NCBI GenBank assembly: GCA_029237695.1
Contig: JAQRGA010000054.1
Span: 226,001-290,000 of the forward strand
Reading direction: 5' to 3'
DNA from: Conchocele bisecta
Lineage: Eukaryota; Mollusca; Bivalvia; Lucinida; Thyasiridae
DNA: 64,000 nucleotides
Shown here: positions 23,701 to 35,644 of the stretch, piece after piece
Position numbering within the stretch: the first letter of the stretch is position 1
Layout: each line of letters opens with the position of its first letter
Translations under genes and position numbers: made by a program
The notes under the pieces: generated by a model
The model's input: only the letters and a program-made list of their open reading frames with translations
Told to the model about the DNA's origin: nothing
Database searches by the model: none

Positions 23701-26700
23701 TTACATTGTTGTCAGCCCTTACATTGTTGTCAGCCCTTACATTGTTGTCAGCCCTTACATTGTTGTCAGCCCTTACAATGTTGTCAGCCCTTACATTGTT
23801 GTCGTCCCTTACATTATGTCAGCCCTTACAATGTTGTCCCCTTACATTATGTCAGCCCTTACAATGTTGTTAGCCCTTACAATGTTGTCAGCCCTTACAT
23901 TGTTGTCAGCCCTTACATTATGTCAGCCCTTAAATTGTTGTCAGCCCTTACATTGTTGTCAGCCCTTACATTGTTGTCAGCCCTTACATTGTTGTCAGCC
24001 CTTACATGTCAGCCCTTACATTGTTGTCAGCCCTTACATTATTGTCAGCCCTTACAATGTTGTCAGCCCTTACATTGTTGTCAGCCCTTACAATGTTGTC
24101 AGCCCTTACATTGTTGTCAGCCCTTACATTATGTCAGCCCTTACAATGTTGTCAGTCCTTACATTGTTGTCAGCCCTTACATTGGTGTCAGCCCTTACAT
24201 TGTTTTTAGCCCTTACAATGTTGTCAGTCCTTACATTGTTGTCATCCCTTACATTATGTCAGCCCTTACAATGTTGTCCCCTTACATTATGTCAGCCCTT
24301 ACAATGTTGTCAGCCCTTACATTGTTGTCAGCCCTTACATTGTTGTCAGCCCTTACATTATGTCAGCCCTTACATTGTTGTCAGCCCTTACATTGTTGTC
24401 AGCCCTTACATTGTTGTCAACCCTTACATTGTTGTCAGCCCTTACATGTCAGCCCTTACATTGTTGTCAGCCCTTACATTGTTGTCAGCCCTTACATTGT
24501 TGTCAGCCCTTACATTGTTGTCAGCCCTTACATTGTTGTCAGCCCTTACATTATGTCAGCCCTTACAATGTTGTCAGCCCTTACATTGTTGTCAGCCCTT
24601 ACATTGTTGTCATCCCTTACATTATGTCAGCCCTTACAATGTTGTCCCCTTAAATTATGTCAGCCCTTACAATGTTGTCAGCCCTTACATTGTTGTCAGC
24701 CCTTACATTGTTGTCAGCCCTTACATTGTTGTCAGCCCTTACATTATGTCAGCCCTTACATTGTTGTCAGCCCTTACATTGTTGTCAGCCCTTACATGTC
24801 AGCCCTTACATTGTTGTCAGCCCTTACATTGTTGTCAGCCCTTACATTGTTGTCAGCCCTTACATTGTTGTCAGCCCTTACAATGTTGTCAGCCCTTACA
24901 TTGTTGTCGTCCCTTACATTATGTCAGCCCTTACAATGTTGTCCCCTTACATTATGTCAGCCCTTACAATGTTGTTAGCCCTTACAATGTTGTCAGCCCT
25001 TACATTGTTGTCAGCCCTTACATTATGTCAGCCCTTAAATTGTTGTCAGCCCTTACATTGTTGTCAGCCCTTACATTGTTGTCAGCCCTTACATTGTTGT
25101 CAGCCCTTACATGTCAGCCCTTACATTGTTGTCAGCCCTTACATTATTGTCAGCCCTTACAATGTTGTCAGCCCTTACATTGTTGTCAGCCCTTACAATG
25201 TTGTCAGCCCTTACATTGTTGTCAGCCCTTACATTATGTCAGCCCTTACAATGTTGTCAGTCCTTACATTGTTGTCAGCCCTTACATTGGTGTCAGCCCT
25301 TACATTGTTTTTAGCCCTTACAATGTTGTCAGTCCTTACATTGTTGTCATCCCTTACATTATGTCAGCCCTTACAATGTTGTCCCCTTACATTATGTCAG
25401 CCCTTACAATGTTGTCAGCCCTTACATTGTTGTCAGCCCTTACATTGTTGTCAGCCCTTACATTATGTCAGCCCTTACATTGTTGTCAGCCCTTACATTG
25501 TTGTCAGCCCTTACATTGTTGTCAACCCTTACATTGTTGTCAGCCCTTACATGTCAGCCCTTACATTGTTGTCAGCCCTTACATTGTTGTCAGCCCTTAC
25601 ATTGTTGTCAGCCCTTACATTATGTCAGCCCTTACAATGTTGTCAGCCCTTACATTGTTGTCAGCCCTTACATTGTTGTCATCCCTTACATTATGTCAGC
25701 CCTTACAATGTTGTCCCCTTAAATTATGTCAGCCCTTACAATGTTGTCAGCCCTTACATTGTTGTCAGCCCTTACATTGTTGTCAGCCCTTACATTATGT
25801 CAGCCCTTACATTGTTGTCAGCCCTTACATTGTTGTCAGCCCTTACATGTCAGCCCTTACATTGTTGTCAGCCCTTACAATGTTGTCAGCCCTTACATTG
25901 TTGTCAGCCCTTACATTGTTGTCAACCCTTACATTGTTGTCAGCCCTTACATGTCAGCCCTTACATTGTTGTCAGCCCTTACATTGTTGTCAGCCCTTAC
26001 ATTGTTGTCAGCCCTTACATTGGTGTCAGCCCTTACAATGTTGTCAGCCCTTACATTGTTGTCAGCCCTTACATTGTTGTCAGCCCTTACAATGTTGTCA
26101 GCCCTAACAATGTTGTCAGCCCTTACATTGTTGTCAGCCCTTACATTATGTCAGCCCTTACAATGTTGTCAGCCCTTACATTGTTGTCAGCCCTTACATT
26201 GTTGTCATCCCTTGCATTATGTCAGCCCTTACAATGTTGTCCCCTTACATTATGTCAGCCCTTACAATGTTGTCAGCCCTTACAATGTTGTCAGCCCTTA
26301 CAATGTTGTCAGCCCTTACATTGTTGTCAGCCCTTACATTGTTGTCAGCCCTTACATTATGTCAGCCCTTACATTGTTGTCAGCCCTTACATTGTTGTCA
26401 GCCCTTACATTGTTGTCAGCCCTGACATTGTTGTCAGCCCTTACATTGTTGTCAGCCCTTACATTGTTGTCAGCCCTTACAATGTTGTCAGCCCTTACAT
26501 TGTTGTCAGCCCTTGTTGTCAGCCCTTACATTATGTCAGCCCTTACATTGTTGTCAGCCCTTACATTGTTGTCAGCCCTGACATTGTTGTCAGCCCTTAC
26601 ATTGTTGTCAGCCCTTACATTGTTGTCAGCCCTTACAATGTTGTCAGCCCTTACATTGTTGTCAGCCCTTATATTATGTCAGCCCTTACAATGTTGTCAG

Positions 26701-26804
26701 CCCTTACATTGTTGTCAGCCCTTACATTGTTGTCAGCCCTTACATTATGTCAGCCCTTACATTGTTGTCAGCCCTTACATTGTTGTCAGCCCTTACAATG
26801 TTGA
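17753..26804 (+). repeat. 9 kb minisatellite, 18 bp unit CAGCCCTTACATTGTTGT
   Basis: About 500 head-to-tail copies of CAGCCCTTACATTGTTGT occur, with variants ending ACAATGTTGT (18 bp), ACATTATGT (17 bp) and ACATGT (14 bp). The unit has no stop in any + frame and is a multiple of three. It therefore yields very long apparent reading frames (up to 983 codons) made of the hexamers CQPLHC, VSPYIV and LSALTL. These frames are a composition effect. From 17753 to about 17870 and from about 23480 to 26804 the copies are clean. Between these, nearly every unit carries single-base insertions or deletions, often in homopolymers. The array starts about 100 bp after the last KLF poly(A) signal. Confidence 0.97.
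23600..25730 (+). repeat. Higher-order duplication of about 1105 bp inside the minisatellite
   Basis: The ordered pattern of variant units near 24001-24660 recurs 1105 bp later, near 25106-25730. The variants include the 14 bp ACATGT unit, the ACATTATTGT unit, cattggtgtc and cattgttttta. The second copy lacks two 18 bp units near 25610, since the aaattatgt marker shifts from 24655 to 25724 (1069 bp). The array was therefore amplified in blocks of many units. Confidence 0.8.
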
Positions 26805-27060
26805 ATTAAATCTTGTCGTCTTCTGTTTATTTTCCATCTTTTCTTATTAAAAACATGTTTTCACAACACTTTAAAATCATTTCCATTGTCAAACTATGTT
26901 TTTATTGGGAAATAAGACAAAATATAAAACAACAGCCGGCGACAATTTTCGTCCGTCGCATTCTAAGGCATAAAGCACCATTAACCATTCAGTGTATTTA
27001 ATGTGTTATTATAAAATCTCTTGTACATAATGCAACATGTAATAGGACAATTAAGGCAAT
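26805..27060 (+). other. Spacer after minisatellite
   Basis: AT-rich sequence. The 'acaacagccggcgacaattt' segment near 26930 has a diverged relative near 38900. No gene is seen. Confidence 0.3.
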
Positions 27061-27390
27061 ATTAAAGCTGGGACCCATCTAGTAGATACAAAATTTTCTT
27101 TATAGAAATAAAATGAGTGTATAAATGTGTAACTGTTCCACCAAATTTTAAAAATTACAAATGCCCGCTACACAGCTACAATCATTAGTATCTTTAATTT
27201 ACTTCGCGGTGGTATCATGCTATTTTTATATGCAAATGAGGCAGGAGATTTTTAAATTATTCATCTCAACTAAATGCGTCGTCTGAATAGCTTTATCGAC
27301 ATTGCGTCACATATCATAAAGTATGATCATTGCACATCAATAAATTGGTAATGTCTGGTAATGGCAAATCAATATTCATTTTCCCGGAAA
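27061..27390 (+). mobile_element. Truncated relative of the TTAA element at 53401
   Basis: Shared blocks in order with 53430-53760 include 'ttctttatag', 'gtgtataa', 'gcggtggtatca' and 'atatgcaaatgaggca'. The TIR end is missing, so this is a fragment. Confidence 0.6.
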
Positions 27391-27594
27391 AATGTTGTAT
27401 CTAAAGAATAAACAAAAAATTATGTTTCCTTATATTATAACCTGGCACGTGGGGTTTAACCCTTAGAATGCGGGGAAACTAAAATTGTTGTCTGCTGTTG
27501 CTTAATTTATTTTAGCATTCCTGACTTTTGAAAATGTCATTTTCTTTTCTCTATTTCAGTTGAGCAGCTCAATGTTGCCGGTCCATGTCGGTAG

Positions 27595-28100
27595 ATATCT
27601 GATGATGTTGCTGCCATAGCAACGTGACAATTGTCAGGGTGATAGTAGCTGAACAATGCCAATTGCAGCAGTGACTGTTTCTATTGCCATAGCAACACAG
27701 GACGTTGTAGGCTGATAACAGCCAAAGGATGCCAAATAATGAAGCAATAACTGTTTCTGTTGCCATGTCTATGGCAACTATTGAAGCAATAACTGTTTCT
27801 GTCTGTTGTCATAGCAACACAGGATGTTGTAGGGTGATAATGTCTGATGGGTGCCAGATCTAGGAATGACAATGACATAACATTTGTTTATGTTGCCATA
27901 GTAACATGAGATGTTGTGAAGACATTAACTGGCAAAATATGAAAATGTAAGGCAATATCTCAGCTGCAATAGGAAAGATGCCCAGACAGGTGCTAGAATG
28001 TGATGCATGCCAAATATTGAAGCAATAACACACAAACTGCTCATGTCGCCATAGTAACAGGGAGTTGCCAAGACAACATGCCAAATATATATGCATGGCA
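27595..28100. repeat. Divergent repeats carrying RFX X-box-like motifs
   Basis: About six loosely spaced repeats contain a near-palindrome of the form GTTGCCATAGCAAC. GTTGCCATAGTAAC at 27892-27905 and GTCGCCATAGTAAC at 28045-28058 match the X-box consensus GTNRCC-N0-3-RGYAAC. The sites near 27608, 27684 and 27801 carry mismatches, and the one near 27760 has a longer spacer. RFX factors bind such sites, for example in ciliary gene promoters. No gene start is recognised next to them. Confidence 0.45.
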
Positions 28101-28690
28101 ATAATAACTAAGTGTTGTATAACATGAATTGTTGAATGGATATTAAGTAATTATGAGTCTTCGGAAGAATATTGAATGAGTAATATTCTTTGTACCCAGT
28201 GGTAATCATGTGTCTGACCATGACATTGATGTAAGTGCTATGTTGTTGTTGTTGAGGTAGATGTAGTTGTTGTCTATCTGTGCCAACTCGTAGTGCTATA
28301 CACTGTTCAAAAAGACAATGTTATGTAAGTCTATGCCATGTCACATATCAATTCATTGGTTCTAACGATACCTCCATGTGGGTCAAAATCTGAGAAAACA
28401 AGGTAGATCCTGATCAACCTGTGCCCTTGGCCTGCCCAATATTATGCTGAATTTTTGCAGGATGATTAATGGACGGCTTGCTGAATTAACAGTGTAGTCT
28501 TGGACCAGCCTGCTCAATGCACTTGTTGGTCTCGATCTTCACTGGTCACAAAGGCAGAAACGATTGACTGCAATTTTTGTCAACTCTGTAATTTGTTATC
28601 CCCTCGCTGCTAGGCAAGATGGGATATAGTGTTAGTCCATATATATGCGTGCATGCGTTAGTAACACCTTTCATTTTTAGCATGCCTTTC
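28101..28690 (+). other. Stretch without recognised gene
   Basis: It contains part of a dispersed 'ccagcctgctcaatgca' and 'ctcgatcttcactggtcac' repeat (28500-28555). Diverged relatives lie near 34780, 38470, 49560 and 53120. Nothing else is supported. Confidence 0.3.
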
Positions 28691-29540
28691 GAAGAAAGGA
28701 GTGCTTATGGCAAACCCTCGGCGTCGTAGTCAACGTCTGTACGTTCGTCTTAAAACTTTTAAAACTTCACTTTGGGGGAAATTATGTCTCCCCCATATGG
28801 GGAGACATATTGTTTTTGGCATGGTTGTCCACCTGTCCGTCCGACCGTCACAAAATTTGTGTCGTGCGTTTCTCAAAAAGTATTTGAGTTAATCAGCATT
28901 TGTAGTTGTGCACCTGGGGTTTTGTTTGCGGAATCATTTTCATCACAAAGTTGTGTCGCGTATTTCCAAAAGTGTTTGAAATTTTACAGGAATGTTTGTC
29001 ACTATGTGAAGTTGTGCACCTGGGGTTTTTGATGCGGATTCTAGTTATGGTCCTTGACGAGTGAAAATTGCATGTGTTGTCTCATTTTATTTTAATATCT
29101 CCCGATTTACAGCTAATTTACTCAGAAAAGGCAAGGTAGCTACATAATGCTGTTTTGGCCTTAAATTCTAATATTCCAAGATGTTGTAGTGGTGTGGGGG
29201 GAGACATGTTTTTGTCTGAAAAACAACCCTCTAGTTTGTTATAATTTCTATGTCCTTTCACCAAAACTTTTGATATTGCACACATGCCTTTCTCTAATGA
29301 TTCTCCATCATACTGTGACAAATCCATGACCCCAAGATCAAGATCACAATATTAGCACTTTCACAAACTTAACATTGGTGGAAATTTTGTTTAATTTCTG
29401 TTTCCTTTCACACAGCTTCTTGATATTCGTTGAACTAAAGCACCACCAGGCGCGCTTCGTTGTCGTCTGACAACTTCTGGTTTTATGCCGTTTTTTTTGG
29501 GGGAGCATATAGTTACCGCTTCTTCTGGCGTCCACCGGCT
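28690..29540 (+). repeat. Repeat with perfect 5' hairpin
   Basis: At 28786-28813 the arms ATGTCTCCCC and GGGGAGACAT flank a short catat loop. A related 'ggggggagacatg' lies at 29198. The sequence resembles the hairpin-headed interspersed repeats elsewhere in the window. The ends are not defined. Confidence 0.4.
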
Positions 29541-30141
29541 TACATTAAAGTTTTTCAAATTGCTATATCTCTGTGACCGCTTGCGATATCAACTTGAAAC
29601 TTCATATACGCATTGATCACCATCCATATTTTCATTGTATACCATACCCATGCTGGCTGGCCAGGAGCCCAAGATCAAGGTCAAATGATTAAACTGTTCA
29701 ATTCAATTCAAATTAGCATCCAAATATTTATTGTGACTAATAAACAAAACATTGCGTTAACCCTTTCTAGAATTAATCTCTGTTACCAATTGAGATTATG
29801 ATGTGAAACTTCATATACACATTTATCACCATTTATTGTGATTATTAAATAAGCATACTACACCAATACCCAGGGTCAAGGACATTGAATTACAATCCAG
29901 GCGTCATTGGGGAGCATTTGTCTGATTTACCGACCATCTAGTTTATCAAGGCTGCCAGCGAGGATATTAGCCTCATAATAACGATGCCCTTGTTAATGAC
30001 TGGAGAGATAAAAAAAATAATTGATATCTGCGATTAAATGGAGACTAAGCAATACATGTATAAGTTTTAGAGACATGCCTACAAAAAACAATGCATTTAC
30101 CAAACTAATTTATAATTTGTGTTTTGAAACTTTGTGATCCA
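29541..30141 (+). other. Diverged 'cttgaaacttcat' modules
   Basis: Two relatives of the 'tatctctg', 'cttgaaacttcatatac' and 'tcaccatccatattttcatt' module are present (29560-29690 and 29780-29890). No coding sequence is recognised. Confidence 0.4.
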
Positions 30142-30142
30142 T

Positions 30143-30189
<47 letters not shown>
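30142..30189 (+). repeat. (GTC)n microsatellite
   Basis: About 15-16 uninterrupted GTC triplets. A shorter run of similar composition occurs at 6464-6508. Confidence 0.95.
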
Positions 30190-30289
30190 ACGGTCATTAC
30201 TTCAACACCTTATCAGCTACAGTCATCAAACTATATACATACCTTTACTATGATATGTAGATGAATATAGGACTATTAAAAAAAATTCC

Positions 30290-30640
30290 GGGCTCCAGGG
30301 TCAAGGTCAAACTCTACTTCTTTCTATGCTACAAACTGAACATTAATGCATGAAGACCCGTTTTCTCGTGCGCTCTGTACACCTTACCTGTAGAGAGAAC
30401 AATAGCCTTCTCCAGTTGAACACTTCTGCATGTGCAAGCATGTGCAAATTTCCAGCTTCACTACTAAATGTCCAGCTAAATTATTACAGGTAATTTATAC
30501 AGGTACCTGGGTATTACATTTCCGTAAACTGTGTTACAATATCTTGGCAATATGTGGACCTGTGCAGATATGATATGTAGATAAATATAGGACTATTATA
30601 AAAATTCTGGGCTCCAGTAGCGAGCATTATTTTTTTGTTA
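30290..30640 (+). repeat. Dispersed repeat, also at 41340-41640
   Basis: Shared blocks include 'tgcatgaagac', 'gctctgtacaccttacctgt', 'agagagaacaatag' and 'gtaatttatacaggta'. The copy at 41340 is flanked by the same poly-T-rich sequence. Confidence 0.6.
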
Positions 30641-33600
30641 AACTTTTTTTCCATTTTTAGCCAGGTTTTTTTGGAAATAAAATCATTTTAAACTTTTTTT
30701 TTTTAAACTTTTTTTCCATTTTTAGCCAGGTTTTTTTGTGGAAAAAATCCACGCTATTGGATTGGCGAAAGCCAGGCGGGCGGGCGGCGTCCACTATCAA
30801 TGTTAAGTTTTCGTGTTTCAGTCCATTTCTTTGTTACTGTAACACATAGGACCAACAAACTTTCACAGCTTCATAACCAAGGGGTGCCCACCACATATCA
30901 CTATCCAACATGTTACCTTTTTGAACTTGACCCATTTTTTTCCGCGCAGTCAATGTTAACTTTTCGCGTTTACAATGTTAAGTTTTCGTGTTTAAGTCCA
31001 TTTCTTTGGTACTGTACCACCTAGGACCACCAAACTTTCACAGCTTCATAACCAAGGGGTGCCCACCACATACAACTATCCAACATGTGACCATTTTTTT
31101 TACCTTCACCTATTATTTCTACGTAATTGACTTAGCCATTTTCAACATTAACTTTTTAACGTACGTCTGGTTAAAGTTTTTTGGTTAAAGTTTTTCGTTA
31201 TACTACCGTATTTAGCTGTGTATTGCGCGCACTGGTGTACAACACGCATCTATATTTTGGGGGGAAAAATCAGGGGAAAAAATAGTTCGCGTCTATAGCG
31301 CGCAACAAAAAAAATAAAATTGTTTTATTGATTAGGTTTAACAATATACATAGGTACTACCTGAATACACGACATTCCAGCATAGCCCCATATCAGTGTA
31401 TGCGCAGATGAATCAGGGGCTATGCTGGTCGCACATGTCATAAGGTATTGATGCGTGAATACTTGTCAATACTTTACAAAAATAGTAACACAGTCAGTCG
31501 GCACCTAGCAACGAAAAACGACCATTACCGAGTGTTACCGAGTGCGGTCTGAATGTGCGCGACACTTGATTTAGCATCTAAAATCTTACATCGAGCGCTT
31601 ATGGGATTGATATCTGTTCTCATTAATTATTCACAGGATGGCAGACGTGTGACGTCACTTCGAAAATGTACAACCAAACAATACCCGACAGGCAACATTT
31701 GACCGATATGAGATCGGTACACCAGCGTAAATACAGAAAATATGTAAATTTCCTCTAATACACGTAGCCTCTTATGTTACGAGCCTGGCTATATTAAATC
31801 CCAAAAGATACCAATTTACCATCAATCTATACTTACCGCACCCATTCATATCGATCGATTCCTTTTCTCTTGTTACACACTATGCATATTTAAACGTCAT
31901 AGCGGACACCTGTCAAAAATTGATATTTCCGTTTCCGGGCTTGTTTTGTTTGCGTAAAACTGGCAGAAATCAGTTGGAAAAAATGTTTGAAATTTATGTT
32001 CCTACTTATAACGTGCAGGGTGACTTCTGGATTAAAAATGGGGCTGAAAAAATGCGCGTAATACACAGCTAAATACGGTATATCTCTGCAACTGCTTCGC
32101 CCATTACCTTGAAACTTTACATGGGTGTTTATCATCATCCATATTTTCATTCTACCCCCCAACCGTGCGGCCCCTGTGCCCAATGTCAAGGTCAAATTAC
32201 TTTGATTTTTTTGTGTACTATATCTCTGCAACTGCTTCACCCATTACCTTGATACTTCACATGGGTGTTTATCATCATTGTCGCGCCCGCTTGCGGAAAG
32301 CGCGATATAGTCGGCATTTTGGTATACGTCCGTCCGTCCGTCCATCCGTCCGTCCGTCCGTGTGTCCGGTTAAAGTTTTTCCATCTACTATATCTCTTTT
32401 TTTTTAGTGTCCATGCCTCGCCCCAAGGCGCGACATGCAGCCACGGCCATCTAGTCTACGAAAAGTGGCCTCGTTTCTTTTTTTTTTTTCAAATTCTTTT
32501 TCCATTTTTAGCCATGTTTTTTTAAAAAAAATCCAGGCTATTGGATTGGCGAAAGCCGGGCGGGCGGGCGGCGGGTGGCGTCCAAAATCAATGTTAAGTT
32601 TTCGTGTTTGAGTCCATTTCTTTGTTACTGTACCACCTAGGACCACCAAACTTTCACAGCTTCATAATCAAGGGGTGCCCACCACATATCCAACATGTTA
32701 CTTTTTTTTTTAATTTGACCCATTTTTTCCGTGCAGTCGACTTAGCCATTTTCAATGTTAAGTTTTCGCGTTTACAATGTTAAGTTTTCGTGTTTAAGTC
32801 CATTTCTTTGGTACTGTACCACCTAGGACCACCAAACTTTCACAGCTTCATAATCAAGGGGTGACCACCACATATCACTATCCAACATGTTACTTTTTTT
32901 TTAACTTGACCCATTTTTTCCGCACAGTCGACTTAGCCATTTTCAATGTTAAGTTTTCGCGTTTACAATGTTAAGTTTTCGTGTTTAAGTCCATTTCTTT
33001 GGTACTGTACCACCTAGGACCACCAAACTTTCACAGCTTCATAACCAAGGGGTGCCTACCACCTACAACTATCCAACATGTGACCATTTTTTTTACCTTC
33101 ACCTATTATTTCTACGTAATTGACTTAGCCATTTTCAACATTAACTTTTTAACGTACGTCTGGTTAAATCTTTTGGTTAAAACTTTTTCGTTATACTATA
33201 TCTCTGCAACTGCTTTGCCCATTACCTTGAAACTTCACATGGGTGTTTATCATCATCCATATTTTCATTCTAACCCCCAACCGTGCGGCCCCTGTGCCCA
33301 ATGTCAAGGTCAAATTACTTTGAATTTTTTGTTAAAGTTTTTTCGTGTACTATATCTCTGAAACTGCTTCACCCATTACCTTGATACTTCACATGGGTGT
33401 TTATCATCATTGTCGCACCCGCTTGCGGAAAGCGCGATATCGTCGGCATTTTGGCATACGTCCGTCCGTCCGTCCGTCCGTCCGTACGTACGTCCGTACG
33501 TACGTCTGTGTGTCCGGTTAAAGTTTTTTCGTTAAAGTTTTTCCATCTACTATATCTATTTTTTTAGTGTCCATGCCTCGCCCCAAGGCGCGACATGCAG

Positions 33601-33650
33601 GTTACGGCCATCTAGTCTACAAAAAGTGGATCCAAGTGTCTATGCTTGGA
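30640..33650 (+). repeat. Composite array of about 170-185 bp units and short modules
   Basis: Units read 'ggattggcgaaagcc' with gggcgggcgg, 'aatgttaagttttcgtgttt', 'caccaaactttcacagcttc' and 'aaggggtgcccacc'. They are repeated at about 30790, 30970, 32585, 32755 and 32940. Between them lie 'cattaccttga' modules (32080, 33190) and CGCTTGCGG hairpin modules with tccgtccg runs (32278, 33412) that end in CTAG|T. A TA-flanked transposon splits one module at 31206. No coding sequence is seen. Confidence 0.65.
31206..32078. mobile_element. 873 bp TIR element with TA target duplication
   Basis: Ends CCGTATTTAGCTGTGTATT at 31206 and its complement at 32078 are flanked by TA (31204-31205 and 32079-32080). 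Removing the element restores 'cgttatac', TA and 'tatctctgc', as in uninterrupted copies of the host module. The TA target fits Tc1/mariner or pogo. A 116 codon minus-strand frame spans its right end but has no recognised domain. Confidence 0.85.
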
Positions 33651-33742
33651 AAAAACCTGGCCTTCGTGGCTTTGCCTCGTTTCTTGTTGTCTAGTAGCAT
33701 AAGGTCGTAAGTGCTATATACCGACTATTATCATATACTAAA

Positions 33743-33808
33743 ACAATTATTGACTAGTGAGCCATAGAATATAATCTGATATTCTATGGCTCACTAGTCA
33801 ATAATTGT
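33743..33808. repeat. Perfect 30 bp hairpin, copy A
   Basis: Arms 33743-33772 (acaattattgactagtgagc and following) and 33779-33808 are exact complements with a 6 base loop. A second copy is at 42208, and both share flanks ('gtcgtaagtgctatata' before, 'ttcgggccagtgaaaattgc' after). The hairpin is thus part of a larger dispersed element. Confidence 0.9.
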
Positions 33809-33839
33809 ATAATATGTTCGGGCCAGTGAAAATTGCTTT

Positions 33840-34370
33840 CTGGCCCAGGCTCGAGGTCAAGGCGGCGGGACAAGGCGAGACATTTGATTCCGCAGAATTC
33901 TTGTCTGAATTAGACAGGCTTTATTTCATCAAAATAAGATGAAAGAATTTGAATGTTATTGCGAAATACAATCGCCCAGCTGAAATCGTAAATAGGCATG
34001 AGTTAATTCCCTTTAGTAATCACTAAGAGCGATTTCGAGCTTAAACTATGGTTACTATAGAGTTCAACTAAACAACCGCGAACGCAGACTGGTTCGACCA
34101 GAGTGACGTCATACATCTACTATAGTTCGACTAGCCAAAAGACGCCTGTTCCTCCAGTTCAAGATGGTGGTGAATAGGTAAAAAGTTCTAGAGAGCGGGA
34201 AATTTACATGGAAATTCTCTACTAGACATGCGCAATGCATCTACTATAGTCCAGCTATAGTATGAACCCGAACTCACTCTAAGGAAACTAGCGAATCAGA
34301 ACGAGGTTTCAGGTCAATAATCATAAACAATGCAACATTCTCACTTTGACAGTGATAGGGGATTTGTTTC
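33840..34370 (+). other. Stretch without recognised gene
   Basis: After the hairpin element the sequence holds 'actatagt'-type repeats (34050-34260). I see no gene or clear element. Confidence 0.3.
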
Positions 34371-34600
34371 CTTTGTTTGTCACACGCTTGAGGCTAATTT
34401 CACATGGAGAAAGTGACATCAATTAATGGTTGTTTAATACAGACGACCATACAAAATATTTGACCGCTGGTTGCGTTAAGGAAAAGTCGTTTAATACACT
34501 GTCATTATATAGGCCAAATGGTCGGTGGGAATTGAAAGTGGTCGCATAAGACAAAAGTCGCTTAATGCACGTGGTCGCTTGTGCAAGTTTGACTGTACGA
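34371..34600. mobile_element. One-ended Tigger/pogo-like fragment
   Basis: The right end 'gcaagtttgactg' followed by TA (near 34587-34600) and internal blocks 'gtcgcttaatgca' and 'gtggtcgcataagac' look like the terminal region of pogo/Tigger-type elements. No matching left end was found, so this is probably truncated. Confidence 0.35.
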
Positions 34601-35640
34601 CATTGACTGTTCAATACTAATGTTTGTTCTATTCCATTTCACAATCTTAAAACATATGTCAAATACGGCAGATTCAGGTAAAATGACTCTTAACAAGCGG
34701 ACTCGTAGATCTACGATGTTTGCAAATGTTAGCTTTATGGTCTATAGGGCTATATGGTTGAAATGTTGAACAGCATAGGCCCAGATCAATCTACACACAC
34801 ACAGTCTGATCAGGAACTATGCTGTTCACCATTCAGTCACTGATGTAGCGTTGCTGCTAATCTACTTGATATGCAATTGTTTCAAACAGTTAAACCCTTT
34901 CAAATCTACAGACATATGTAAACACTGCAGATCCAGATGAGCCAGCTCGTAACAAGCCGCCTCGTCAGGAATTGCAGCATTTAGATTATTGCTCATATCA
35001 TGAATAAAAAACTTGCATGAAACTGCCTATATGCCAGTCAGTTATTTATGGGTGAATTTATTTACAGTCCCTTTTGTGAATTGGATACCCATTTAGGCAA
35101 TGAACCCTGTTTTCCATGAAAAACCTGTATGTAAAGATTAGTAAGTACTAAGAGCAATACATTATCACGCTAATACATTATCACGCTTCCAGAGTTGACG
35201 ACCGGTGTTCGGCATTTGATTGTTCGCTGACCAAACGGCAAACAATGTAGACACTGAACAGTCGTGTGGTTACGCACGCTGATCTGGGTCTTCACTTGTT
35301 GCAATCGCAGAAGCCTTGTTTTGTCAGATCGTGGCCCGAATCCGTCTGTCGGTCACGTTTTTCATTCTACTATAACTTCTTTAGCATATGACCTATTGGC
35401 TGCAAACTTCATGTACATGTTTATGACCATCCATATTTTCATTCCCCACCCCACCCATGCTTCCCTTTCGCCCAAGGTATTGTCAACCATATATTCATTC
35501 ACCACCCCCTCCCCCCTCCCCACCCATGCTCCCCTTGGCCCAAGGGCAAGGTCAACTAACTTTGAAATTTCATATGCACTAGATTTTTTTTCACATTCAG
35601 TAGTGGTGGGTGGCAGGTTGGAGCATGTGTTGGGTAATTT
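34600..35640 (+). other. Stretch without recognised gene
   Basis: It contains a diverged 'cagtctgatcagg' and 'gttcaccattcagtca' dispersed repeat near 34790-34850 and two 'ttcattc', 'ccacccatgct' and 'gcccaaggtcaag'-like modules near 35400-35570. No coding signal. Confidence 0.3.
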
Positions 35641-35644
35641 AAAG

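Noticed and set aside
17753..26804. CRISPR-like array
   Set aside because: There are no spacers. The repeats are contiguous, and the window is eukaryotic.
17628..26850. Very long + strand reading frames (up to 983 codons) as genes
   Set aside because: They are translations of the 18 bp minisatellite, open in all three + frames and unlike any protein family I know.
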